Shown in pieces: positions 53,830-62,278 of a DNA stretch of 64,000 nucleotides. The position numbers and the translations under genes were made by a program. The notes under the pieces are model-generated. The model was not told the DNA's origin. It ran no database searches and worked only from the letters and a program-made list of their open reading frames with translations. This DNA comes from an uncultured Spirochaetales bacterium. GTDB lineage: Bacteria > Spirochaetota > Spirochaetia > Sphaerochaetales > Sphaerochaetaceae. The stretch is from positions 186,001 through 250,000 of the forward strand of contig CAKQWE010000001.1 of the NCBI GenBank assembly GCA_934277975.1, read 5' to 3'. The first letter of the stretch is position 1. Every line of letters starts with the position of its first letter.

Positions 53830-54054
53830 TCAGCCCTCTATCTCTATCATTGTAGCATCCTCTTTTCTAAGGGACAGCTCGTAGCCTCTTACAGTGACCT
53901 CTATTGGGTCTCCAAGTGGGGCGACTTTCCTGACATAGATCTCGACACCACGAGTGATGCCCATGTCCATGATTCTCTTCTTGACTGCTCCCTCTCCGTG
54001 CAGCTTGACGACCTTGACGGTCTGACCAATCTTCGCTTCCTTGAGTGTCTTCAT
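53830..54054 (-). CDS. feoA: Ferrous iron transport protein A (second copy)
   Basis: The 74-residue SH3-like FeoA domain has KIGQTVKVVKLHGEGAVKKRIMDMGITRGVEIYVRKVAPLGDPIEVTVRGYELSLRKEDA (in parts), the full family pattern including the MGIT.G turn and the DP.EV.VRG strand. It is thought to modulate the FeoB GTPase. The second of two ATGs (54054) is taken because AAGGAG has 8-nt spacing to it. It lies 50 bp after the other feoA and is followed by the feoB operator region. Confidence 0.92.
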   Translation of the reverse strand: MKTLKEAKIGQTVKVVKLHGEGAVKKRIMDMGITRGVEIYVRKVAPLGDPIEVTVRGYELSLRKEDATMIEIEG

Positions 54055-54104
54055 CTCCATATCTCCTTAATTTCTATATTCGAACCTATATCCAAATCCA
54101 ACAT

Positions 54105-54317
54105 TCAAACCATGATCTTCCCGGCCATCTCCTTGCTTATGGCCACACGGGAGTCCTTTACGTTGACGATGAGGTTGCCGCCAATGGAGGATACAATTGT
54201 GACGTTTGCGCCCGCAACGAAACCCAAGTCTTCAAGATGTCTTTTGGTCTCGTCGTTTCCACCAACCCGTCTTATCATGTTCTCCTCTCCAGCACTGGCC
54301 AATGTCAATGGCATCAT
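54105..54317 (-). CDS. feoA: Ferrous iron transport protein A (first copy)
   Basis: The 70-residue FeoA-domain protein has MPLTLASAGEENMIRRVGGNDETKRHLEDLGFVAGANVTIVSSIGGNLIVNVKDSRVAISKEMA in parts, the branch that lacks the DP motif and is often paired with a second FeoA. GAGG is 8 nt before the first ATG. It heads the feo operon directly behind an operator and is divergent from the DtxR-type regulator. Confidence 0.9.
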   Translation of the reverse strand: MMPLTLASAGEENMIRRVGGNDETKRHLEDLGFVAGANVTIVSSIGGNLIVNVKDSRVAISKEMAGKIMV

Positions 54318-54331
54318 TTCATGTTCCTCTT

Positions 54332-54389
54332 CTTTGGTTAGTCTCTTCTAACCAAAGCGTAGTTTAACTACTCTAACCGCAATCGTCAA
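54332..54389 (-). promoter_or_regulatory. feo operon promoter and DtxR-type operator
   Basis: On the minus strand TTGACG (54384-54389) and TAAACT (54361-54366) are 17 bp apart. A perfect inverted repeat CTTTGGTTAG-N6-CTAACCAAAG (54332-54341, 54348-54357) lies just downstream, covering the transcript start. The GGTTAG-N6-CTAACC core recurs before feoB. Control by the adjacent DtxR-family protein when Fe2+ is sufficient is inferred. Confidence 0.8.
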
Positions 54390-54515
54390 GAACCTTGGGT
54401 AATTTTTCGACAATTGTTCAAAATGTCTCGAAAACATCCCCAAAATACTCCAATCCAGGCCGATTTCCTTGCATTGCCGCACTCTTTGCGATATCTTGTC
54501 AAAAAGAGGCGTACC

Positions 54516-54902
54516 ATGATGAAGATAAGAAAGGCTTCCGAAGACTACCTGGAAGCAATGCTCATGATGAAGGAAGAGCACGGATACATACGTTCAATAG
54601 ACATTGCAGCGCACCTAGGGGTGACAAAGCCAAGCGTGAGCTACGCCACAAGACGGCTTAGGGAGAACGGCTACATCACCATGGACGAAGACGGTCTCAT
54701 AACGCTCACTGACAAGGGCATGGAGATAGCCTCAAAGGTCTACACCCGCCACAAGATTCTCTCGCAGTTCTTCATGAGCCTTGGCGTGGACAAGGAAACG
54801 GCGCTTGAGGACGCATGCAACGTGGAGCACGACATAAGCAGGGAGACCTTCAACGCAATCTGCAGACACATAGGCGTCCCCGCAGGCGACATCTACGAGT
54901 AA
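54516..54902 (+). CDS. DtxR/MntR-family iron-dependent regulator (short form)
   Basis: The 128-residue protein has a winged helix (EEHGYIRSIDIAAHLGVTKPSVSYATRRLRENGYI) and a dimerisation/metal domain, without the C-terminal SH3-like domain of DtxR. Metal residues are visible in SEDYLEAM and RHKILSQFF, and in EDACNVEHDIS, whose Cys-x-x-Glu-His order matches the DtxR/IdeR iron site rather than the Glu-x-x-Glu-His of MntR. GAGG is 6 nt before the ATG at 54516. It is divergent from feoA, whose operator it probably binds. Confidence 0.88.
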   Translation: MMKIRKASEDYLEAMLMMKEEHGYIRSIDIAAHLGVTKPSVSYATRRLRENGYITMDEDGLITLTDKGMEIASKVYTRHKILSQFFMSLGVDKETALEDACNVEHDISRETFNAICRHIGVPAGDIYE

Positions 54903-54946
54903 GCCCATCCAAACCATTTTGGGCTTATGTTAGACCAATGTCTCTG

Positions 54947-54980
54947 AGGCCGCTCCTTCAAGGGCGGCCTTTGTTGTCTT
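54947..54980 (+). terminator. Intrinsic terminator of the DtxR-type gene
   Basis: AGGCCGC / GCGGCCT (54947-54953, 54964-54970) is followed by TTGTTGTCTTT. A second hairpin AAGCCC/GGGCTT (54901-54906, 54921-54926) overlaps the stop codon. Confidence 0.8.
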
Positions 54981-55115
54981 TGCCTCAAGGACATCGGCCT
55001 TTCCCCTTTTCCGTGATGCCAAGTCATGTGCATATATCGTTGTACCAAGGTGATGGCATGTTGAATCGGAAATCGAAAAGGGTTAGTATTCGCCACGGTT
55101 AGGGAGTGTTTTGAA

Positions 55116-56555
55116 ATGAAAACCTTGAACAAGGACCTTACGATAGGGAATCCACAGACAGTGCTTTGGAAATTCTGCCTACCCCTTTTTGGGTCTATCG
55201 TCTTCCAGCAACTGTACAACATTGGAGACAGCTTCGTTGCAGGCAAATTCATAGGCGAGGAGGCTCTTGCAGCTGTTGGCAACGGCTACGAGATAACGCT
55301 CATATTCATAGCATTCGCCTTTGGATGCAACATGGGATGCTCGGTGCTGACCTCAAGGCTCTTTGGTGCAAAGAACTACAAAGGCATGAAGGAGGCCGTC
55401 AACACCTCCATGATATGCACAGTTGCGACGTGTCTGGTCCTCATGGGCATTGGCCTCCTTTGGATGGACGCACTGCTTTCATTGATAAAGACGCCGGCCA
55501 ACATATACGATGATTCCGCCTTATACCTTCGCATATATGTGCTTGGTCTCCCCTTCCTGTTCCTATACAACCTCTCGACTGGAATCTTCTCCGCATTGGG
55601 AGACTCGAAGACCCCATTCATATTCCTTGCAATCTCATCCACATCAAACATTGCGGTTGACATCCTGTTCGTCACGGCCCTTGGAATGGGCGTCGATGGC
55701 GTTGCATGGGCCACGTTCCTGTGTCAGGGCCTAAGCGGAATCCTGGCAGTCGTAGTCGTCTTCTCACGGCTTAGGACAATCGAGACGGACGAAAGGCCAG
55801 TCCTTTTTTCGAGACCGATGCTCTCGTCCTTCCTCTCCGTTGCAATTCCAAGCACCTTGCAGCAAAGCTTCGTCTCCGTTGGAAACATAATAATCCAAAG
55901 CATAATAAACAGCTTTGGGTCTGCTGTCGTTGCCGGCTATGCAGCGGCTGTCAAACTCAACAATCTTGTGATAACATCGTTCTCCACCATTGGAAACGGA
56001 ATCTCAAACTTCACAGCCCAGAACCTTGGAGCTGGAAAGGTTTCAAGAATCAAGCAAGGCGAGATGGCGGGGCTTCGTATCGTGTGGACAATAGGCATCC
56101 CTGTCGTTGCAGCCTACCTTCTTTTGACAGGCTCTTTGCTTGGGGTTTTCATGGACAACCCTTCAGAGGTCGCACTCGAAACGGGAAGACACTTCCTAAG
56201 GATCGTCTCTCCGTTCTATTTCGTCATAGCTGTCAAGCTCGTAACTGATGGGGTTCTAAAGGGTGCCGGCCTCATGAAGCAGTTCATGGTATCCACGTTC
56301 GCAGACCTCATAATAAGGGTTGCAGGCGCAGCGGTGCTTTCAGCCACGACTTTGAAGGTTACGGGCATTTGGCTCAGCTGGCCTATTGGATGGATTCCTG
56401 GAACGGTGCTGTCCGTTATGTTCTACAGAAAGGCGTTTGGAAGCGCTGAAGCTGTTGCAAAAATGGAGGAGAACACCACTTTGGAGGAGATCGAAGAAGT
56501 GCAGGATGTTGTTGAAGTCGAAGGGACGGAGGAAATAGAACCACAGGAAACCTGA
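55116..56555 (+). CDS. MATE-family efflux transporter
   Basis: The 479-residue protein has 12 predicted membrane segments in two homologous halves. The first half carries LWKFCLPLFGSIVFQQLYNIGDSFVAGKFIGEEALAAVG and the second STLQQSFVSVGNIIIQSIINSFG. It exports drugs or cationic metabolites using Na+ or H+. The last 30 or so residues are strongly acidic (EENTTLEEIEEVQD), a cytoplasmic tail longer than usual. GGGAG is 9 nt before the ATG. The substrate is unknown. Confidence 0.93.
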   Translation: MKTLNKDLTIGNPQTVLWKFCLPLFGSIVFQQLYNIGDSFVAGKFIGEEALAAVGNGYEITLIFIAFAFGCNMGCSVLTSRLFGAKNYKGMKEAVNTSMICTVATCLVLMGIGLLWMDALLSLIKTPANIYDDSALYLRIYVLGLPFLFLYNLSTGIFSALGDSKTPFIFLAISSTSNIAVDILFVTALGMGVDGVAWATFLCQGLSGILAVVVVFSRLRTIETDERPVLFSRPMLSSFLSVAIPSTLQQSFVSVGNIIIQSIINSFGSAVVAGYAAAVKLNNLVITSFSTIGNGISNFTAQNLGAGKVSRIKQGEMAGLRIVWTIGIPVVAAYLLLTGSLLGVFMDNPSEVALETGRHFLRIVSPFYFVIAVKLVTDGVLKGAGLMKQFMVSTFADLIIRVAGAAVLSATTLKVTGIWLSWPIGWIPGTVLSVMFYRKAFGSAEAVAKMEENTTLEEIEEVQDVVEVEGTEEIEPQET

Positions 56556-56590
56556 GATCCGTGGTATCATCTTCACATGGGAGATTCTAC

Positions 56591-57361
56591 ATGAAAGACG
56601 TTCTGGAAAGCAAAGTTGGAAGCAGACCTTTGAACTCGAATGCACTCAAGCTCATAGCCATAATAGCCATGACGATTGACCATGTGACGTGGATGCTTTT
56701 TCCCGGCTACTCAACAAAACCCGTTGCCGTTGTACTGCACATGATAGGACGACTCACCTGCCCTATCATGTGCTATTTCATAGCAGAAGGCTTCCACTAC
56801 ACCCATGATGTAAAGAAGTACACGGCACGGCTGTTCCTGTTTGCACTGATATCCCACATTCCATACGTTCTGAACTCCATGACGTTCGTGAACTGGAAGT
56901 CTTTCATACCCGGCTACTACGGCAGTCTACTCAACCAGACAAGCGTAATGTGGTCCCTTGCATGGGGTCTTGTCATGCTTAGGATAAACGCAAGCGAAAA
57001 GCTGGGAACCAGGGCAAAGGTTGGACTTGTGCTTGTATGCTGTCTTTTGGCCTTTCCAAGCGACTGGAGCTGCATAGCATCCCTTTGCGTTCTTTCAATA
57101 GGTTCCAATAGAGGCAATCCCAAAGCACAGGTCCTTTGGTCTCTCTTCTATGTTGCCATTTACGCCACCGTCTACTTCTTCGCCCTGGACAAGGTCTATG
57201 GACTCATCCAGTTTGGCGTGGTTCTGGCCATCCCTCTTCTTGCCCTCTACAACGGCAAGCGAGGCATCAACCCCAAAGCCAACAAAGCAATCAAATGGCT
57301 TTTCTACATCTACTACCCCCTCCACCTGCTGGTGATAGGACTCGTAGAGCATCTTGGCTGA
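56591..57361 (+). CDS. TraX-family membrane protein
   Basis: The 256-residue protein has about eight membrane segments and the TraX family pattern: LKLIAIIAMTIDHVTWMLFPG at the N-terminus, GRLTCPIMCYFIAEGFHYT and YIYYPLHLLVIGL at the C-terminus. TraX of the F plasmid acetylates pilin, and chromosomal relatives are presumed acyltransferases acting on unknown surface molecules. GGGAG is 8 nt before the ATG at 56591. It follows the MATE gene by 35 bp and may be co-transcribed. No conjugation genes are nearby. Confidence 0.88.
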   Translation: MKDVLESKVGSRPLNSNALKLIAIIAMTIDHVTWMLFPGYSTKPVAVVLHMIGRLTCPIMCYFIAEGFHYTHDVKKYTARLFLFALISHIPYVLNSMTFVNWKSFIPGYYGSLLNQTSVMWSLAWGLVMLRINASEKLGTRAKVGLVLVCCLLAFPSDWSCIASLCVLSIGSNRGNPKAQVLWSLFYVAIYATVYFFALDKVYGLIQFGVVLAIPLLALYNGKRGINPKANKAIKWLFYIYYPLHLLVIGLVEHLG

Positions 57362-57436
57362 TGTGCTTTTCCATTATTGGATAATTGTTTGAATTATAAG
57401 CAATTGTGCCCATAGTCCAAAATATTTTCAAAAAAA

Positions 57437-57561
57437 GGTTCTTCACGGAAAGTTGGGGGATTGGGAGACGGGAATCGAAGGAGAGCATCCAGCCTTTGGG
57501 CGGTTGCGGCTGATGTGGCTCTTGAGGCGGTCGTGGCGCTTGTGGCGGTTGTGGATGGTTG
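57437..57561. mobile_element. Solitary ISL3-like end fused to a nonamer array (copy 5)
   Basis: GGTTCTTCACGGAAAGTTG at 57437-57455 is the same end as the IS remnant at 16843, with about 50 bp of related subterminal sequence (GGAGAGCAT near 57479). It runs into four GTGGCGCTT-type units (57515-57550) ending in GTGGATGGTTG. No transposase and no opposite end were found. The 57362-57744 gap otherwise holds only a TCGCACA/TGTGCGA inverted repeat near 57680. Confidence 0.6.
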
Positions 57562-57744
57562 GACAGAAAAAGGCTTTATATCCAAAGCCCCCTCTTTCAG
57601 CGTTTTCGATATAGCTTTTCCCATCCAAACCGCTGGACAACCCCCCTCGTATGCTATTCTGATGGAAAAAAGGACGAAATCGCACATAAGTGTGCGAAAT
57701 CGAATGAAAAACAGTTGAAATCGCACATCATCGGGCCCCGTTCA

Positions 57745-58494
57745 ATGTCATTTGCGGTCAGAACAGGATACGCAAGGCATCTGGAGACGGAGATGGGCAT
57801 ACTGTCCGATCCAATGAGAAGGGGCGTGAGGCTGGATGTGTACTTCGACGACGGAAGGACGGTCTACGACATAGAACTCCAACGTACATCAATCACGGAC
57901 CTTGCGGAGAGGACGAGGATGTATTCGTCGTCCATGGACGTGGCCATGCTTGACAAGGGAGAGGGCTTTGGACGCATGAGGACGAGCTATGTGATATTCC
58001 TCTGCACGTTCGACCCGTTCGAGAAGGACGAGAAGGTCTACAGGTTCGCCACAATGTGCGAGAACGTCCAAGGCTTGCCACTTGGGGACCGCAGGTATAT
58101 CATGTTCCTGAACAGCAAGGGCTCCAAGGGGGCCTCCAACCTGGATATGGACGAGCTGTTCAGGTATCTGAACGGCGGTGTCGAGGCCATAGGGATGGAG
58201 ACAAAGAGCGAACTTGTGACTGTTCTGGACAAGTACGTGCAGAGGTACAACAGAAACGACGACTGGAGGAAAGAGTACATGAAGCTGGAGTTCCTTCTCA
58301 AAGACAAATACGACGAGGGTAGAACCGCAGGTGAAGCTGAAGGAATCTCAATTGGAGAAGCTAAGGGCGTTTCCATTGGCGAAGCCAACGCAACTTACCG
58401 CATGGCAAAGAGTCTCAAGGAACAAGGTGTTCCCATCGAGGTCATAGCCAAGGCTGCAAACCTGAGCATAGACGAAGAGAACAAGATCAACTGA
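57745..58494 (+). pseudogene. Rpn-family (recombination-promoting nuclease/transposase) protein, 5' truncated
   Basis: The remaining 249 residues have the family's nuclease core MRRGVRLDVYFDDGRTVYDIELQ (PD-(D/E)xK-like, Asp...Glu-x-Gln), SYVIFLCTFDPF and RYIMFLNSKG. The typical C-terminal repetitive tail follows (EGISIGEAKGVSIGEA) and ends in an AKAANLS...EEN helix-turn-helix-like segment. The usual N-terminal leader (about 30-50 residues before the core) is absent. The sequence upstream is an IS end plus repeat array, and no ribosome site precedes the first ATG. It is probably a remnant, though a shortened nuclease could still be made. Confidence 0.75.
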
Positions 58495-58527
58495 GACAAG
58501 TTTGTTGAAATGATCAAATTCCATAAA

Positions 58528-58559
58528 AAGGGACCATCGCCATTATGCGACAGTCCCTT
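58528..58559 (-). terminator. Intrinsic terminator for the beta-helix lipoprotein operon
   Basis: AAGGGAC / GTCCCTT (58528-58534, 58553-58559), with inner TCGC/GCGA pairing, is followed on the minus strand by TTTTTATGG. It lies about 110 bp beyond the lipoprotein stop. In the other direction the U-run is poor. Confidence 0.65.
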
Positions 58560-58672
58560 AAAAGTCGTCGAGTTTTAACTATTACAATTCTCTGCGAAGT
58601 CTTTCTTTGTTTCTCAAGATATGACTCAATACGGAGGTTTGCTTTTCAAATCAAATGAAAACAGCAAAACCT

Positions 58673-61546
58673 TCAATCATTATTCTTATCTATTATCCAG
58701 ATGTTACCTGATTTCGATGATTTGTATCCTTCCATAATTGAAGCAGTATACTTATCGGTAGAGTATGATGGATTAAACTTTGTTTCAGCCTCACCAAACA
58801 AAACTTCATTCTTGATAAAAGAAGAACCCATACCGTTTGCACTCAAAGAGCAAAGAATCTTCGCTCCACAATGAATGAAAGCTTTCGCATGAGAATTGGA
58901 TCTGGAAAACATATAAATCTTCCCGCCATAAAATGATCCGCCCTTTATTTCAACATTTGAACAATTTGAGGATTGGTTTTGGGAGGACGCGCTGATATAA
59001 AAGTTATTTCCTTCTGAAATAGAAGAAGAACAATTGATAAAAACCACAGACATACCAGAGACTTCAAAGCAGGAATCAACAGACTCTCCAAACACCCTAA
59101 CATTTTCAATTGTCGAAGCTCCACTTTTTTCATGACCTTCGTCTTTACAATTATCGGAAATAGAAATACCAGAAGAATCACTTGTCTCAAGTCTTATTTC
59201 TATGTCTTTCACTGTTGAAGGATATCCACTAATTGATATTGCCTCTCCTTCCTTAACGACATATTTCCCCCCTTCAACAGACAACTTATTGGAACCTGCA
59301 TGAGAAACACTGACTCCTTTTGCGCCGAATCCATCAATTGTCATATCAACATCAACCAAGTTTGCGCTTCCACCTGTCGTTGAAACACCATAAAGGTTCA
59401 AATTCCCGAATGAAACACCAAAGCCAAAAGTACCTGAAACATGCAATCCACCATTGCAAAGATTTAGACATCCATTTCCTGAAACCTTAAATAGATCTTT
59501 TCCGCTAACTATTTTGGAGTTTAAATCTATTGTAATTCTCTTAGTCACAGTTACACAGGTTCCCAATGAGATATCTTTAACTAACGTAACACATTGATTA
59601 TCTTGGGAAGACTCAATAGCATCCAACAAACAAGAATAGTATACATTTTCAATCCTAACCTCTGAAACGGCCGAAGCCTCAGCCGATGACAGAACTGTGT
59701 ATTTGTTATTGTTTTTTATGACACCATACCCCTCGGCCACAAAGTTGGTATGTGCTCCTTCTGCGTAGCAATCGGCAGGATTGAATTTTTCAAACTTTCC
59801 CCCTGTTACGACAATCTTTGCAGACCCCGTATATTCTCTAATTATATCACCGTTAACAATGTCATGTCCCTGATAGTTCGGGTCATAACAGTTCAAGACA
59901 AATTCATACGCCTTTGATACATCTTGATACTTCTGCTGAACGGAATACTCTCCACCATTGATATAGGCAATACCTTCTTGGACATATACGGCATGGATGT
60001 TTCCAATGAACTTTCCATCTTCAATCGTCAGTTCTGCACCATCTTGTACATCGACAGCAAAGCAATCATTTTCCTTTGCCTGCAATGTTCCATTTCCTGT
60101 GATTGTAAGGTTTCCAGTTCCACGAACCGAAATCAAAGACCAATCGCCAGTGCTTTCATTCCACAAATCAGATGTGTTCGATATGGTTTTTCCATCAAGG
60201 TCCAAAACAAGCTTTTTGTCTACGATGACCGTTTTTTCAAGGCCAACATCGACCGGTAGCTTAATCGTATCACCATCCTTGGCATTGTCGATTGCATCCT
60301 GAAGGTCTATGTACTGTTTGTTCGAATCAACGTTCAAGACACATGCATCACTCGTCGTAACATAGTACTCTGAGAAGTGCGTCGTCGTGAAGGTGATCAC
60401 TCCGTTCTCATATCCAGTGACTGTAGGCTGAGTCCCATCTGTGCCATTGTATACGACTTTCAGTTTTTCTTTGTTGTAGCCTTCTCCTATGTATGCGGAG
60501 ACAGTGACGGGTTTTCCTTCGACAATCGTTGCATTGTCCAATGTGAAGTCGAAGCCCGCAATTACAGCTCCTTCGTTCGAGAGAGTGAACCTCTGTGCGC
60601 TGCTGGATCTGTCATAGACCTTGAGCTCTATCGATGAGACCTCCTTACTTTCGTCAGTCTTTGCAAACGAACCTACTATCGTCGTTGTCTTGGTATCGGA
60701 AAGGCCTTCGCTTGCAGGTGAGAAGCCGTATATGTACTCGGCCTCAGAGAAGTCCGATATGCTCTGACTCTGGGAAGTTGTGCCGGCGGCAGCATCGACC
60801 TTTATGACTCCAAACCCGGCCTCAGCGGTGTTTTCGTCAAGTGTTCCGCTTATGAAGGATTCAAGCCCGTCGTATATCGTCACGACGGCGCTCGCCTGTG
60901 CATATACGAAATCAGCGTCCTTGCAGTATACGGTGACGGTGTATGCCCCAGACTTAAGATCCTCAACTTTCGTGTCTTGATTCGAATTCAAACCGACTGG
61001 TGTTGAGGTTTCAGCATCGACTGCGGCATATTCGGCGCTGTTCGCTGCAAAGCTTTTTCCTTCACCATCGACTATGACGATTCCTTTCCTGAAAACCAGA
61101 GTCCCCTTGCCTTCCTCCGTCTTCAGAGGGGAGACCTTTATCTGGACTTTGGCGCTTGTTCCTTTTATCGACTGTTTCTCTGCCTTCCCCTGATAGACTA
61201 GAACTCCGTTCACATAGCCGGACAGCTCAAAGTTCCACACCCCCTGGGAAAGGGTCAGCTTTCCAGAGGAAATACCACCTGGAAGTTGTACATTATCTTC
61301 AGTCTGGGTACCGGTTGCAGGAGTTTTGTCATCTGCATTCTTGTATGCCTTGTACGTCCAGGAAATGCTCGAATCGTACACATCGAGCGTGGCCTGAGCC
61401 ACCGTAAGCCCCTTGGAACCGTCGTCCCTGACACCTTCGAAGCCCACGGACACAAGGTTCATGTCATCGATCACCTCAGCCGTGCACGATACGGCAAGAG
61501 CCGCAACCAGCATGGCAGCCAAAAGGATGTAAGACAGTCTCTTCAT
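58673..61546 (-). CDS. Large surface lipoprotein with parallel beta-helix region
   Basis: The 957-residue protein begins MKRLSYILLAAMLVAALAVSC, a signal peptide with lipobox AVSC. The first 400 residues are beta-sandwich-like (LTLSQGVWNFELSGYVNG, VVTIYDGLESFISGTL). From about residue 410 there is a PQQ/pectate-lyase-like right-handed helix pattern (KTVIVDKKLVLDLDGKTIS, GNLTITGNGTL, GAELTIEDGKF, AYINGGEY). It is probably an adhesin or a surface-exposed structural protein; no enzyme motif is recognised. AAGGAG fits the second ATG (61546). The last third of the gene is markedly richer in A and T than the first. Confidence 0.78.
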   Translation of the reverse strand: MKRLSYILLAAMLVAALAVSCTAEVIDDMNLVSVGFEGVRDDGSKGLTVAQATLDVYDSSISWTYKAYKNADDKTPATGTQTEDNVQLPGGISSGKLTLSQGVWNFELSGYVNGVLVYQGKAEKQSIKGTSAKVQIKVSPLKTEEGKGTLVFRKGIVIVDGEGKSFAANSAEYAAVDAETSTPVGLNSNQDTKVEDLKSGAYTVTVYCKDADFVYAQASAVVTIYDGLESFISGTLDENTAEAGFGVIKVDAAAGTTSQSQSISDFSEAEYIYGFSPASEGLSDTKTTTIVGSFAKTDESKEVSSIELKVYDRSSSAQRFTLSNEGAVIAGFDFTLDNATIVEGKPVTVSAYIGEGYNKEKLKVVYNGTDGTQPTVTGYENGVITFTTTHFSEYYVTTSDACVLNVDSNKQYIDLQDAIDNAKDGDTIKLPVDVGLEKTVIVDKKLVLDLDGKTISNTSDLWNESTGDWSLISVRGTGNLTITGNGTLQAKENDCFAVDVQDGAELTIEDGKFIGNIHAVYVQEGIAYINGGEYSVQQKYQDVSKAYEFVLNCYDPNYQGHDIVNGDIIREYTGSAKIVVTGGKFEKFNPADCYAEGAHTNFVAEGYGVIKNNNKYTVLSSAEASAVSEVRIENVYYSCLLDAIESSQDNQCVTLVKDISLGTCVTVTKRITIDLNSKIVSGKDLFKVSGNGCLNLCNGGLHVSGTFGFGVSFGNLNLYGVSTTGGSANLVDVDMTIDGFGAKGVSVSHAGSNKLSVEGGKYVVKEGEAISISGYPSTVKDIEIRLETSDSSGISISDNCKDEGHEKSGASTIENVRVFGESVDSCFEVSGMSVVFINCSSSISEGNNFYISASSQNQSSNCSNVEIKGGSFYGGKIYMFSRSNSHAKAFIHCGAKILCSLSANGMGSSFIKNEVLFGEAETKFNPSYSTDKYTASIMEGYKSSKSGNIWIIDKNND

Positions 61547-61623
61547 CTTCATTTCTCCTTTTCATTCCTTTCTATTTCCAATCCTTGTCCGGCATACGCC
61601 GGGCAGCTTATGATTTGCACTAT

Positions 61624-62277
61624 TCAAACCTCAGGTATGAGAACCCACATCGCTGGTCTCATGCCCATCGTGTAGTTGGCGGGCATACCGGATTCCACAA
61701 GCCTTCCGTTTCCGTTCACATACGCGACATTGCCGTCCTTCGTGCCATTGGACCTCAGCCACCATTGGGTGTTCACAACTGGAATCAGATCCCTGTATTC
61801 CACGAACTCATCGACACTCAGAAGGAAGACCCCTCCAAAGCCATCGTCATGGACGAACGGCTTCTTGGCATCATCAAGTCCTGCTTCGTAGACGTTCGCC
61901 GCAAGCCAGGCCTTGGCCGAGCTGGAGTCCCAATCGGAGCCTTTGCCGAACATCATGTCCACGAGGCTCTGGGACTCGAGGACGTCCTTGGAAAGAAGCA
62001 GAGCCCTTCCATCCTCAACGGAAAGGACGACCCATTTGAGAGGCCTGTCCCTGAAAGCCCCGAACGTCACGACATCGCCGGCCTTTGGGGAGAACGGAAG
62101 ATCCACCGACTCCCTTTCAGGTTCGCTTTCGACTACAAGGGTCTGAAGGACTATTGAGGATTCCTTTGGAGAGAGTTCTTCTATTGAGATATCAGCATCC
62201 ATGGATGCTGTGGCGCACGATGGAATCAGGACAAGAAATGCGACCAAGACGATCGCATATGGCAGAACACGTTTCAT
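61624..62277 (-). CDS. DUF6273-type lipoprotein
   Basis: The 217-residue protein has a signal peptide with lipobox IPSC. The globular domain contains GDVVTFGAFRDRPLKWVVLSVEDGRALLLSKDVLESQ and SSSAKAWLAANVYEAG, with WWLRSNGTKDGNVAYVNGNG and a closing GMRPAMWVLIPE. This is the DUF6273 (formylglycine-generating-enzyme-like C-type lectin fold) pattern common in surface proteins of gut anaerobes. It starts one base after the stop of the Cys-rich gene, so the two are coupled. A CCGGC/GCCGG hairpin follows it. Confidence 0.78.
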   Translation of the reverse strand: MKRVLPYAIVLVAFLVLIPSCATASMDADISIEELSPKESSIVLQTLVVESEPERESVDLPFSPKAGDVVTFGAFRDRPLKWVVLSVEDGRALLLSKDVLESQSLVDMMFGKGSDWDSSSAKAWLAANVYEAGLDDAKKPFVHDDGFGGVFLLSVDEFVEYRDLIPVVNTQWWLRSNGTKDGNVAYVNGNGRLVESGMPANYTMGMRPAMWVLIPEV

Positions 62278-62278
62278 A

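Noticed and set aside
55080..55110. Two GGTTAG words before the MATE gene resemble the iron operator.
   Set aside because: They are direct, not inverted, and differently spaced, so they do not match the feo sites.
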